From NCBI GenBank assembly GCA_002385805.1, contig DGEF01000022.1:1-21848 (forward strand): DNA of 21,848 bases. Direction: 5' to 3'. Origin of the DNA: Peptococcaceae bacterium UBA3933. GTDB lineage: Bacteria; Bacillota; Peptococcia; Peptococcales; BICA1-8. Shown here piece by piece: positions 13,419 to 21,140 of this stretch (the stretch's first letter is position 1; the number at the start of each line of letters is the position of its first letter). Both the position numbers and the translations under genes were made by a program. A model generated the notes under the pieces. The model had not been told where the DNA came from, searched no databases, and saw only the letters and a program-made list of their open reading frames with translations.

Positions 13419-14072
13419 TTGACAGAACAGGAATTACTTATGAAAATTAACAGTCGGGAAAAAATGCTGGTAAATTTAAAAGATAAATCAGATACGGAGA
13501 TCCAGGGATTAACAAAAGAACTGCAAAAAGATTATCAACAGGCGATTTTTCTGGAAGCTAAGGCGGAAACACATGAAGAAAGAAGGAAGTATAGGCAGAT
13601 TAGAAACCGGATCATTGATCAGCAAAATTTAATTTCTAAATATCAGCAGCTTCGTTATCGAAGTCTGATTAAAAGATCTGCCCCCAAGCCTCCTGTTTTA
13701 AAAAATACTATTGCGGCATTTTTAGTAGGGGGAACAATTACTTCTCTTGGTCAAATATTACTTAATTTCTACATCTGGCAAGGATTAACTTTTAAAGAAG
13801 CAAGTACGGCAACTTCAATAACTGTGGTTTTTTTAGGTGCTCTCCTTACAGGACTGGGCGTTTATGATGAAATAGGCAAGGTAGGTGGAGCAGGTTCTAT
13901 GGTTCCCATTTCAGGCTTTGCCAATTCTATTGTTTCCCCTGCGTTAGAGTTTAAACGGGAAGGTTATGTTTATGGTGTAGGAGCAAAGATATTTACAATT
14001 GCCGGACCGGTTATTCTTTACGGTACATTAACCTCTGTAATTATAGGTTTAATTACTTATATCACCATGTAA
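13419..14072 (+). CDS. spoVAC: stage V sporulation protein AC with long N-terminal coiled-coil extension
   Basis: The C-terminal part (about residue 90 onward) is SpoVAC: PPVLKNTIAAFLVGG, GALLTGLGVYDEIGKVGGAG and VPISGFANSIVSPALE are diagnostic. SpoVAC is a membrane protein of the channel that moves Ca-dipicolinic acid into the spore and out at germination. The whole product is 217 aa, against about 150 in Bacillus; the first roughly 88 residues are charged and rich in Glu, Lys, Gln and Arg (EERRKYRQIRNRIIDQQN), likely a helical coiled coil. Four membrane helices follow. Start TTG 13419 fits AGAGGTGA; in-frame GTGs at 13410 and 13416 are alternatives. First gene of spoVA here, because spoVAA and spoVAB are missing. 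Confidence 0.92.
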   Translation: MTEQELLMKINSREKMLVNLKDKSDTEIQGLTKELQKDYQQAIFLEAKAETHEERRKYRQIRNRIIDQQNLISKYQQLRYRSLIKRSAPKPPVLKNTIAAFLVGGTITSLGQILLNFYIWQGLTFKEASTATSITVVFLGALLTGLGVYDEIGKVGGAGSMVPISGFANSIVSPALEFKREGYVYGVGAKIFTIAGPVILYGTLTSVIIGLITYITM

Positions 14073-14084
14073 GGGTGATTTTGC

Positions 14085-15113
14085 ATGCAGACAAAAAGAT
14101 TGGGAAAACAGACATTAAATTTTCATATCCCTGTAGCCATTTCTTCTTTCGCCAGTATTGTAGGACCAATGGAGGGAAAAGGTCCTTTAGGTAAAGGTTT
14201 TGATTATGTTTTGGAAAATGACTTAGATGGAGAAAAATCTTGGGAAAAAGCAGAACAAAAAATGATGCAGCATAGTTTAGAGATTGCTTTAGCTAAAAGA
14301 AATTATCATTTAGAAGACTTGGATTTCTTTTTAGCAGGTGATCTCCTGAACCAGATTATCTGTGCTAACTTTACCGCCAGGGCTCTAGGGATTCCTTTTT
14401 TAGGTCTTTATGGAGCCTGTTCCACTTTAGTGGAGGGCCTAATTATCGGTTCTATGATTATCGATGGTGGTTTTGCACAACGAGTTGGAGTAGCTGCTTC
14501 CAGTCATCACGAGACTGCGGAGCGCCAATTGCGGTATCCAACGGAACAGGGTATTCAGAGAACCATGACCGCTCAGTGGACAGTAACAGGAAGCGGTGCC
14601 TTTATATTAGAAGAACCTTCATCTTTCTCTGAAATAGTTATTACCCAAGGAATAGTTGGTAGAGTTATCGACATGGGTGTGGCTAACGCAATGGATATGG
14701 GCTCAGCCATGGCTCCGGCAGCCGCTGATACTATCGTCCGGTATTTTCAAGATACAGGCAGGAAACCGGAGGATATTGACTTGATCGTAACAGGAGATTT
14801 GGGTAATATAGGACGCATTTTATGTGAGGAATTAGTATTACAAAAGGGATTTGATATTTCAGCTAAATTTACCGATTGTGGAGTATTGATTTATGACCCC
14901 AGTCAGGATGTTCATGCAGGAGGAAGCGGATGTGGTTGTTCCGCCAGTGTTTTGGCTGCTTACTTTTTGCCACAACTTTTAGAGGGGAAATTAAATAATA
15001 TCCTCTTTGTGGCTACCGGTGCTTTACTCAGTCCCACCAGTACTCAGCAGGGGGAAACTATTCCCTGTATAGCCCACGGTGTTTTAATTCAGAGGATAAA
15101 TAAGGAGGGATAA
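14085..15113 (+). CDS. spoVAD: stage V sporulation protein AD
   Basis: A 342-aa thiolase-fold protein that binds dipicolinic acid and is part of the SpoVA uptake/release complex. Recognisable parts are SSFASIVGPMEGKGPLG (about 20-36), the thiolase-like LYGACSTLVEG with Cys112, AASSHHETAERQLRYP (about 137-152), GVANAMDMGSAMAPAAADT and DVHAGGSGCGCSASVLA near residue 280. No membrane helix is seen, as expected for a peripheral subunit. Start ATG 14085 follows AAGGGTGAT. Twelve bases separate it from spoVAC and two bases from spoVAE. Confidence 0.97.
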   Translation: MQTKRLGKQTLNFHIPVAISSFASIVGPMEGKGPLGKGFDYVLENDLDGEKSWEKAEQKMMQHSLEIALAKRNYHLEDLDFFLAGDLLNQIICANFTARALGIPFLGLYGACSTLVEGLIIGSMIIDGGFAQRVGVAASSHHETAERQLRYPTEQGIQRTMTAQWTVTGSGAFILEEPSSFSEIVITQGIVGRVIDMGVANAMDMGSAMAPAAADTIVRYFQDTGRKPEDIDLIVTGDLGNIGRILCEELVLQKGFDISAKFTDCGVLIYDPSQDVHAGGSGCGCSASVLAAYFLPQLLEGKLNNILFVATGALLSPTSTQQGETIPCIAHGVLIQRINKEG

Positions 15114-15115
15114 GG

Positions 15116-15478
15116 ATGTTTGACAATCTACCTATGGCTTTTTTAATCGGTGGCCTAATCTGTGTGATCGGTCAATTAATCATGGATTTAACTCCTTTTG
15201 TCATTACTCCGGCTCATGTTTTGGTAGGTTATGTTACTACCGGCGCTTTTATCAGTGCCCTTGGTTTATATGAACCTTTAGTAAAATTGGCAGGGGCAGG
15301 AGCTACCATTCCTTTATCAGGATTTGGACATGCCTTGGCTCAAGGCGCCATTGAAGGTGTTAAAACAAAAGGCCTTTTGGGAGCTATTGGCGGTGGCTTG
15401 GAGGCTACTTCTGTGGGCATAGTTGCGGCTATTATGTTTGGTTTTGCTATTTCGACTATATTTAATCCCAAGGGATAA
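15116..15478 (+). CDS. spoVAEB: stage V sporulation protein AEb
   Basis: A 120-aa membrane protein with about four hydrophobic segments and the SpoVAC-related signature GAFISALGLYEPLVKLAGAG and PLSGFGHALAQGAIEG (about residues 43-80). It is a paralogue of the SpoVAC membrane part and in B. subtilis is an essential piece of the SpoVA channel. RBS AAGGAGG precedes ATG 15116 and lies inside the end of spoVAD. The stop is two bases before spoVAEa. Confidence 0.95.
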   Translation: MFDNLPMAFLIGGLICVIGQLIMDLTPFVITPAHVLVGYVTTGAFISALGLYEPLVKLAGAGATIPLSGFGHALAQGAIEGVKTKGLLGAIGGGLEATSVGIVAAIMFGFAISTIFNPKG

Positions 15479-15480
15479 TA

Positions 15481-16035
15481 ATGAGGCGCAAAGTAATTGT
15501 TGTTACCGATGGGGATAGCATTGCCCGGAAAACTATTGAAATCGCCGCCAAAAATGTTGGGGCTCGGACCATTTCTGCATCAGCGGGGAATCCAACACCC
15601 TTGACGGGAGAACAGATTGTCAAACTTATTTTACAGGCAGAGCATGATCCGGTTGTAGTCATGTTTGATGATAGGGGTCACCCTAAAAAAGGGAAAGGAG
15701 AAAAAGCTCTAGAGGTTGTAGCTAAACATCCTCAAATTGAAGTTATTGGAGCTTTGGCGGTTGCCTCTAATACCGAAGTGTCAGGTATTAAATGCGATTT
15801 TGCAATTACAAAAGAAGGAGAAATAATTTCCGGGGCAGTGGATAAAAACGGTACACCTCTGGTTAATACTAAAAATATTTCTGGGGATACTGTAGATGTT
15901 TTGGAAGAGTTGGAGATTCCCGTTATTGTGGGAATTGGTGATATTGGAAAAATGAAAGGAAAGGATGCTTATTACCTGGGGGCTAAAATAACTACCCGGG
16001 CTTTACAATTTATCTTATCCTATGGAGGAAGGTAA
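15481..16035 (+). CDS. spoVAEA: stage V sporulation protein AEa
   Basis: A 184-aa soluble protein matching SpoVAEa: KVIVVTDGDSIARKTIEIAA at the start, SASAGNPTPLTGEQIVKLI (33-51), VVMFDDRGHPKKGKGEKAL (59-77), IGALAVASNTE and a C-terminal PVIVGIGDIGKMKGKDAYY (146-164). Its role in DPA transport is not essential in B. subtilis and its biochemistry is unknown. Often annotated simply as stage V sporulation protein AE. Start ATG 15481 has AAGGGATAAT upstream. Its stop directly abuts the spoVAF start (TAA then ATG). Confidence 0.94.
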   Translation: MRRKVIVVTDGDSIARKTIEIAAKNVGARTISASAGNPTPLTGEQIVKLILQAEHDPVVVMFDDRGHPKKGKGEKALEVVAKHPQIEVIGALAVASNTEVSGIKCDFAITKEGEIISGAVDKNGTPLVNTKNISGDTVDVLEELEIPVIVGIGDIGKMKGKDAYYLGAKITTRALQFILSYGGR

Positions 16036-17580
16036 ATGGGTGAATTAGATAAAAAACAGGATATTGAAGTTAATAAGAAACTAGAAGAAAATATTAAGAT
16101 TTTGGATCGGGAATTAGGTGTAGATAAAAGTTTTGATGTAATGCGACGGGATTTAAGTATTGGCGGGAAAAAAGCGGCTTTGTATTTTATAGACGGTTTT
16201 GCTAAAGATGATATTATGTTGTGGATTATGAAGACTCTTTCTCGTATTGAAAGAGAAGAGTTAGGGGTTAATCTTTTAGAAAAGCTACAGGATAAGTATA
16301 TAAACTATCTTGAAACAGATCCCACCGATCAATTGGATCAGATAATAACTGCAGTTTTATCCGGTAGTATTGCTCTCTTAATCGATGGTTTAAATCAAGG
16401 GATTATTATTGATGCCCGGGAATATCCTGCCCGGGGTCCGGAAGAACCGGATATTGAAAGGGTAAGCAGAGGTTCACGGGATGGTTTTGTAGAGACTCTT
16501 GTGTTTAATACCGCTTTAATCAGGCGGCGGATAAGGGATCCCCGTCTAAGAATGGAATTGGTTCAGGTGGGACGGCGTTCGCGCAGTGATGTGATCATCA
16601 GTTACCTGGAAGATATAGCTAATCCTGATTTAATTGAAAGCATTAAAGATAAACTCCAGTCTATCAATATTGACGGATTACCCATGGCTGAGAAATCCAT
16701 TGAAGAATTAATAGTTCCCGGGTCTTATTGGAACCCCTTCCCTAAGGTTAGGTATACGGAAAGACCTGATGTGGCAGCAGTTCATCTATTAGAAGGACAT
16801 ATCTTATTAATCGTAGATACTTCACCCAGTGTAATCATTTTACCTACAACTTATTTTCATCATGTACAACATGCTGAAGAATACCGACAAAGCCCCAGTA
16901 TCGGTGTATATCTAAGGTGGGTTAGATTTTTCGGTATTATTTCTGCCCTTTTCATTTTACCTTTATGGTATCTTTTTTCCGTTCAACCGGAATTATTACC
17001 TTCAGGTCTAAAATTTATTGGGCCTAAAGAAACAGGACATGTTCCCTTATTATTTCAGATTTTTTTAGTGGAGGTAGGTATTGATTTAATCAGAATGGCT
17101 GCTATCCATACCCCTTCTCCTTTAGCTACGGCTTTGGGTTTAATAGCCGCTTTTATGATCGGGGAAATAGCCATTAATATCGGACTGTTTGCCCCAGAGG
17201 TTATACTTTATGGAGCTTTAGCGGCAGTAGGTACCTTTGCTACTCCCAGTTATGAGTTAGGTTTGGCCAACCGCTATATAAGGTTTTTCCTTTTAATTAG
17301 TACAGCGGTATTGGGTTTATGGGGATTTATAGGTGGTGTTATTTTAGTATTTCTTTTCCTGGCTTTTACCAAATCCTTTGGTGTTCCTTATCTCTGGCCT
17401 TTAATTCCTTTCGATTGGCGGGGAATAAAGTCGGTTATAGTCAGGTCTCCAGTACCTATCCAAAATATAAGGCCTTCTATGTTAAAACCTATTGATAAGA
17501 CAAGACAAAAGGGGGGCGCTATTCCGGCACCTGCCGGCAAACCAAATCCTAAGTTCAAATGGCAGAGGAAAAAAAGCTGA
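16036..17580 (+). CDS. spoVAF: stage V sporulation protein AF (GerA-family germinant receptor A-type subunit)
   Basis: A 514-aa protein built like GerAA/GerKA: a soluble N-terminal region (about 1-290) and about five or six membrane helices (about 295-450), then a basic tail. Family signatures are IDGFAKDDIM (about 53-62), PARGPEEPDIERVSRGSRDGF (about 130-150), RRIRDPRL, and PVPIQNIRPSM near the end. In Bacillus SpoVAF is not required for DPA release but joins the germinosome and affects germination rate. GAGGAAGG lies just before ATG 16036. Operon end is marked by a terminator starting at the stop codon. Confidence 0.96.
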   Translation: MGELDKKQDIEVNKKLEENIKILDRELGVDKSFDVMRRDLSIGGKKAALYFIDGFAKDDIMLWIMKTLSRIEREELGVNLLEKLQDKYINYLETDPTDQLDQIITAVLSGSIALLIDGLNQGIIIDAREYPARGPEEPDIERVSRGSRDGFVETLVFNTALIRRRIRDPRLRMELVQVGRRSRSDVIISYLEDIANPDLIESIKDKLQSINIDGLPMAEKSIEELIVPGSYWNPFPKVRYTERPDVAAVHLLEGHILLIVDTSPSVIILPTTYFHHVQHAEEYRQSPSIGVYLRWVRFFGIISALFILPLWYLFSVQPELLPSGLKFIGPKETGHVPLLFQIFLVEVGIDLIRMAAIHTPSPLATALGLIAAFMIGEIAINIGLFAPEVILYGALAAVGTFATPSYELGLANRYIRFFLLISTAVLGLWGFIGGVILVFLFLAFTKSFGVPYLWPLIPFDWRGIKSVIVRSPVPIQNIRPSMLKPIDKTRQKGGAIPAPAGKPNPKFKWQRKKS

Positions 17581-17607
17581 AAAACCTGCGCACGCAGGTT
17601 TTTCTTT
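17580..17607 (+). terminator. intrinsic terminator of the spoVA operon
   Basis: AAAAACCTGCG (17580-17590) and CGCAGGTTTTT (17593-17603) are perfectly complementary; the terminal pairs must open to form the loop. A T-rich tail follows. The stretch to 17684 has no gene and no promoter I can defend. Confidence 0.88.
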
Positions 17608-17684
17608 CTTAAGGGTATAAAAAACCAAAATTATGTAAAAAATGTTAAATGTGTTATTTATTTAGCTTACTAAGGAGGAAAATC

Positions 17685-18635
17685 ATGATTCGTGTTGGGA
17701 TACCCCGTTCTTTAGCCTATTTTAAATATTTCCCTCTGTGGCAGACTTTTTTTGAAAGTTTAGGAGCTAAAGTAGTTTTTTCTCTTCCTACTAATCCTCT
17801 TATTGTAGAACAGGGGATAAAATCTGTGGTAGATGAAGCTTGTTTACCAGTAAAAGTTTATTTCGGACATGTACAATATTTAAAAGATAAAGTTGACTAT
17901 ATTTTCGTTCCCCGTTTAGTTAGTGTAGAAAGAAAGGAATTTACCTGCCCTAAATTTTTAGGGATTCCTGATATGTTAAAGGCCAGTATACCTGATTTGC
18001 CTAATTTAATCGCTCCTACTATAGATTTAACTAAGCAGGATAAATATTTATGGAAAAAAGTTTGGGAAGTAGGAAGGTTGTTTTCTTCTAACCCTTTGAA
18101 GGTATCTCTAGCCTGGCAAAAAGGTCTTAGTGAATTAAGTACATATAAACAAACCTGGTTGGAAGAAGAGATTCCAGCTCAGTTAAATATTTACTATAAA
18201 CCTACTTACTCCCAATCGCTAAAGGTAGTCTTATTAGGACATGAGTATATTATTTATGACCAATATTTAAGTATGTACCTAATAGAAAAAATGGCCAAAT
18301 TAAATATTAAGGTTGTTACTACAGAAATGCTTTCTCCCTGGATTATCAATAAAGAGGCAAAATCCTATCCGAAAAGGATATTTTGGGAATTTTCCAAGAA
18401 TACCCTAGGTTCGGTTTTTTATTATAGTAAACAGGAAGAGATAGCAGGTTTTATTCTCATGAGTTCTTTTGGTTGTGGTCCTGATTCCATGACCGCAAGC
18501 ATCATTCAACACTATCTTAAGGGCGTAAAGGATAAACCTTTATTAAATTTAACCATTGATGAACATACAGGTGAGGCAGGAATTAATACTCGTCTGGAAG
18601 CTTTTTATGATTTGCTTATGCGAAGGGTGGGATAA
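17685..18635 (+). CDS. acyl-CoA dehydratase activase-related protein (DUF2229 / HgdB-like), subunit 1
   Basis: A 316-aa protein starting at ATG 17685 (AAGGAGG at good distance; the upstream ATG at 17649 adds 12 untypical residues). MIRVGIPRSLAYFKYFPLW is typical of the DUF2229 part of large fused activase/dehydratase-like proteins. Three Cys stand at the positions expected for a [4Fe-4S] cluster in HgdB-type folds: C53 (VDEACLPVKV), C88 (EFTCPKF) and C264 (SSFGCGPDS). The C-terminal IDEHTGEAG motif (residues 291-299) recurs in the next gene, showing that the two are distant paralogues. Function is unknown; the fold class carries low-potential electrons to a difficult reduction or dehydration. 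Substrate not deducible. Confidence 0.8.
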   Translation: MIRVGIPRSLAYFKYFPLWQTFFESLGAKVVFSLPTNPLIVEQGIKSVVDEACLPVKVYFGHVQYLKDKVDYIFVPRLVSVERKEFTCPKFLGIPDMLKASIPDLPNLIAPTIDLTKQDKYLWKKVWEVGRLFSSNPLKVSLAWQKGLSELSTYKQTWLEEEIPAQLNIYYKPTYSQSLKVVLLGHEYIIYDQYLSMYLIEKMAKLNIKVVTTEMLSPWIINKEAKSYPKRIFWEFSKNTLGSVFYYSKQEEIAGFILMSSFGCGPDSMTASIIQHYLKGVKDKPLLNLTIDEHTGEAGINTRLEAFYDLLMRRVG

Positions 18636-18637
18636 GG

Positions 18638-19735
18638 GTGAAATTAACCTTTCCTCATATGGGAAACATGTATATACCAGTTAAAGGTTTGTTGGAGTAT
18701 CTAGATTTAGAAGTAGTAGTACCACCTTTTTCTACGAAGAAAACCCTGGAGTTAGGTGTGAAATACAGTCCAGAGTTTGCTTGTCTACCTTTAAAAATAA
18801 ATCTGGGTAACTTTATTGAAGCACGTGAATTAGGTGCAGATACCATTATTATGGCAGGAGGGGTAGGCCCCTGTCGTTTTGGTTTATATGCTCAAGTTGA
18901 AAAAGAAATTTTACAAGATTTAGGTTATGATTTTGAAACCTTAGTTTTAGAACCACCTGATAAACATTTCGGACAATTTATTGCCAGGGTTAAAAGAATT
19001 ATCGGTTCCAATTCCTGGTGGAAGGTCATGGAAGCTATTAAATTTGCCTATCGTAAATCCTATGCGGTAGACATGGTGGAGCGTAAAGTACAAAAATTAA
19101 GGCCTTTAGAAAAGAAACCTGGTACGGTAGATATGATTTATAAGCATGCTTTAAATTCTATTGATAATGCTCAGAGCTTTTCTACCCTGGAAGAAGCTAC
19201 AAGTTTAAGTTTATTAAAACTGGACCAGGTTCCAATAGAATCAGATAGGGAAGTTATAAAAATTGGTCTGATAGGTGAGATTTATACCCTTTTGGAGCCT
19301 TTTGTAAACTTAGATATTGAAAAAGAGTTAGGCAAACTAGGTGTAGAAGTAACCCGTTCTCTGTATTTAAGTGAGTGGATTAGCAGTCATCTTTTAAAAA
19401 ATTTAATTACTGATGAAAATATAAAACCTTTTCGTGATTTGGCCAAACCTTATCTAAATTATTTTGTAGGAGGCCACGGTTGGGAAACAGTAGGTTACGC
19501 TGTGGGATTTTCTCAGGAAGGATATCATGGCTTAATTCAGCTTGCTCCTTTAACCTGTATGCCGGAAATAGTGGCCCATAATATTTTAGGTAAAGTTAAA
19601 GAGGATTGTCAGATACCTATTTTAACAATTTATCTTGATGAACATTCTGGTAAAGCGGGTTTGATTACGCGGATTGAGGCATTTGTAGACTTAATCAGGA
19701 GACAGTTGGAGACTCAAAGGAGGTTAGCTCGGTGA
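18638..19735 (+). CDS. 2-hydroxyacyl-CoA dehydratase-like protein (DUF2229-associated), subunit 2
   Basis: A 365-aa protein with the same plan as its upstream neighbour: MKLTFPHMGNMYIPVKGLL at the start, C49 (SPEFACLPLK), C79 (GGVGPCRFG), C307 (APLTCMPE), and a YLDEHSGKAG motif at about residues 332-341. The first three Cys correspond to those in subunit 1, so a heterodimer with one [4Fe-4S] cluster per subunit is a fair inference, as in HgdA/HgdB or the double-cubane cluster proteins. A region of about 130 residues (about 115-245) has no counterpart motif I recognise. The start is GTG 18638, two bases after the upstream stop; the stop overlaps the activase start by four bases. No classical CoA-binding signature was identified. 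Confidence 0.8.
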   Translation: MKLTFPHMGNMYIPVKGLLEYLDLEVVVPPFSTKKTLELGVKYSPEFACLPLKINLGNFIEARELGADTIIMAGGVGPCRFGLYAQVEKEILQDLGYDFETLVLEPPDKHFGQFIARVKRIIGSNSWWKVMEAIKFAYRKSYAVDMVERKVQKLRPLEKKPGTVDMIYKHALNSIDNAQSFSTLEEATSLSLLKLDQVPIESDREVIKIGLIGEIYTLLEPFVNLDIEKELGKLGVEVTRSLYLSEWISSHLLKNLITDENIKPFRDLAKPYLNYFVGGHGWETVGYAVGFSQEGYHGLIQLAPLTCMPEIVAHNILGKVKEDCQIPILTIYLDEHSGKAGLITRIEAFVDLIRRQLETQRRLAR

Positions 19736-20706
19736 GTTTGTATCTTGGTATTGATGTGGGTTCAGTAAGTACTAATTTACTGGTGATTGATGAAGAACAT
19801 AATGTCATTGAAAGTATTTATTTAAGGACCCAAGGCCGTCCTTTAGAAAGTATAAAAAAAGGATTAATGATGCTTTATCCTAGACTGCCCAAGAAGGAAA
19901 AGATTGCTGGAGTAGGAACCACGGGAAGCGGTCGTCAGCTAGCAGCTTTTTTAGTAGGAGCAGATGTAGTAAAAAATGAAATAACCGCCCATGCGGTAGC
20001 TGCAGCTCAACAAGTTCCTGATGTACGCTCAGTTTTGGAGATAGGCGGGCAGGATTCCAAGATCATTATTTTAGAAAATGGTGTGGTTACCGATTTTGCC
20101 ATGAATACAGTCTGTGCAGCAGGGACCGGCTCTTTTTTAGACCAACAGGCTGCGCGAATGGGATTATCTATTCAAGAATTTGCTCAATTGGCTTTACAAG
20201 CTAAAAATCCTGTCCGGATTGCGGGAAGGTGTTCAGTGTTCGCGGAAAGTGATATGATTCATAAACAACAATTAGGGCACAGTTTGCCGGATATTATTGC
20301 CGGATTGTGTCAGGCTTTAGTAAGAAATTATTTAAATAATGTAGGTAAAGGGAAAAATATTAAGCCACCGGTATTATTCCAGGGCGGAGTTGCAGCCAAT
20401 CCTGGGATCAAGGTAGCTTTCGAAAAAGCTTTAAACACGGAAGTAATAGTCCCCCGTTATTTTAATGTAATGGGAGCTTTAGGTGCGGCTATTTTAGCCA
20501 AAGAAGCCATAGTAAAACAGGAGAGAACTAATTTTAAAGGTTTTAATCTTATTGAATCTCAGTTTACTACCTCTTCCTTTGATTGTCATGGGTGTCCTAA
20601 TATTTGTGAAGTTATTGAATTATATATTGACGGTAATTTAACAGCCCGCTGGGGTGATAAATGTAACAAATGGACAGATGCTCTTCAGACAAAGGTAGCA
20701 AACTAA
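19732..20706 (+). CDS. CoA-substrate-specific enzyme activase (BadF/BadG/BcrA/BcrD ATPase family)
   Basis: A 324-aa ASKHA-fold ATPase: GIDVGSVSTNLLVID (6-20), VGTTGSGRQL (61-70), EIGGQDSK (103-110) and FQGGVAANPG (216-225). C128 (NTVCAAGTGSF) and C167 (AGRCSVFAESD) are at the positions that, in HgdC of Acidaminococcus, bind the [4Fe-4S] cluster bridging the homodimer. ATP hydrolysis in such activases drives electron transfer to the partner. A C-terminal addition with C285, C288, C292 and C311 (CHGCPNIC...DKC) also occurs in the large fused forms and may hold a further cluster or zinc. The GTG start overlaps the previous stop by four bases. The trio probably works as one enzyme; substrate unknown. 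Confidence 0.92.
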   Translation: MSLYLGIDVGSVSTNLLVIDEEHNVIESIYLRTQGRPLESIKKGLMMLYPRLPKKEKIAGVGTTGSGRQLAAFLVGADVVKNEITAHAVAAAQQVPDVRSVLEIGGQDSKIIILENGVVTDFAMNTVCAAGTGSFLDQQAARMGLSIQEFAQLALQAKNPVRIAGRCSVFAESDMIHKQQLGHSLPDIIAGLCQALVRNYLNNVGKGKNIKPPVLFQGGVAANPGIKVAFEKALNTEVIVPRYFNVMGALGAAILAKEAIVKQERTNFKGFNLIESQFTTSSFDCHGCPNICEVIELYIDGNLTARWGDKCNKWTDALQTKVAN

Positions 20707-20732
20707 AAACAGCGAACAGTGGGAAGTACATA

Positions 20733-20762
20733 TTGACAGGGAAGTTTACAGCATGTTATAAT
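20733..20762 (+). promoter_or_regulatory. SigA promoter of lysA
   Basis: TTGACA (20733-20738), an 18-base spacer, and TATAAT (20757-20762): both boxes are perfect. Transcription would start near 20769, just before the lysine riboswitch. Confidence 0.92.
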
Positions 20763-20780
20763 GACGAAAATTAAATAAGA

Positions 20781-20805
20781 TACCTCATCTCACCGAGATG
20801 AGGTA
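20781..20805 (+). promoter_or_regulatory. 5' leader hairpin overlapping riboswitch stem P1
   Basis: TACCTCATCTC (20781-20791), loop ACC, GAGATGAGGTA (20795-20805) form a perfect 11-bp stem. Its 3' arm is the same sequence that forms the 5' arm of aptamer stem P1, so the two structures exclude each other. Confidence 0.7.
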
Positions 20806-20982
20806 GAGGCGCGAAAATCAAGAGTATGGCCAAGGAAAAGGGGAAATTTAATGAATTGGTCAGAAAGGGGTTTTCGCCGAAGTCTAATAATTTTCCCGAT
20901 TATTAGGCTGGGTCTGTACTGAATAAGTACAGGACTGTCACCTATGGTTTTCCCACGACCTTAGGTGGAGCACTATCTCATT
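20797..20982 (+). promoter_or_regulatory. lysine riboswitch (L box)
   Basis: The conserved elements are in order: GGTAGAGGCGCGA, TCAAGAGTA, TCGCCGAAG, GGCTGGG and GGACTGTCACC. P1 pairs GATGAGGTAG (20797-20806) with CTATCTCATT (20973-20982). P3 is CTAATAAT/ATTATTAG (20884-20891, 20899-20906), P4 CTGTACT/AGTACAG (20914-20932) and P5 CACCTA/TAGGTG (20939-20967). The L2-L3 kissing contact appears as GGGAAA (20841-20846) with TTTCCC (20892-20897). It senses lysine and controls lysA by early termination. An antiterminator could form from CCTTAGGT (20959-20966) and ACCAAGG (21014-21020), which is inference. Confidence 0.96.
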
Positions 20983-21010
20983 GAAGGGGGATTGGGGGTG
21001 TGATCTGACT

Positions 21011-21042
21011 AAAACCAAGGTCATATTGCCCTTGGTTTTTTT
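21011..21042 (+). terminator. riboswitch-controlled terminator
   Basis: AAAACCAAGG (21011-21020) pairs perfectly with CCTTGGTTTT (21030-21039), followed by a run of T residues to 21042. Its 5' arm can instead pair with the 3' part of aptamer P5, which would give read-through when lysine is scarce. Confidence 0.93.
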
Positions 21043-21140
21043 ATATTTAACAAATTAAAGATATCCTTATTATACTATAGTGAAGAAATAGTTCTAGGTA
21101 TGTTTTTCTAGATTGTAAATAGGGAGGATTGATTAGGTTA

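Noticed and set aside
17685..20706. Assignment of the trio as (R)-2-hydroxyglutaryl-CoA or lactyl-CoA dehydratase
   Set aside because: The two partners are DUF2229-type and lack the neighbouring CoA-transferase and dehydrogenase genes; only the activase resembles HgdC closely.
21129..21140. TTG 21129 as the lysA start
   Set aside because: Only one base separates it from GGGAGG, which is too close for initiation; the ATG at 21141 fits the family N-terminus.
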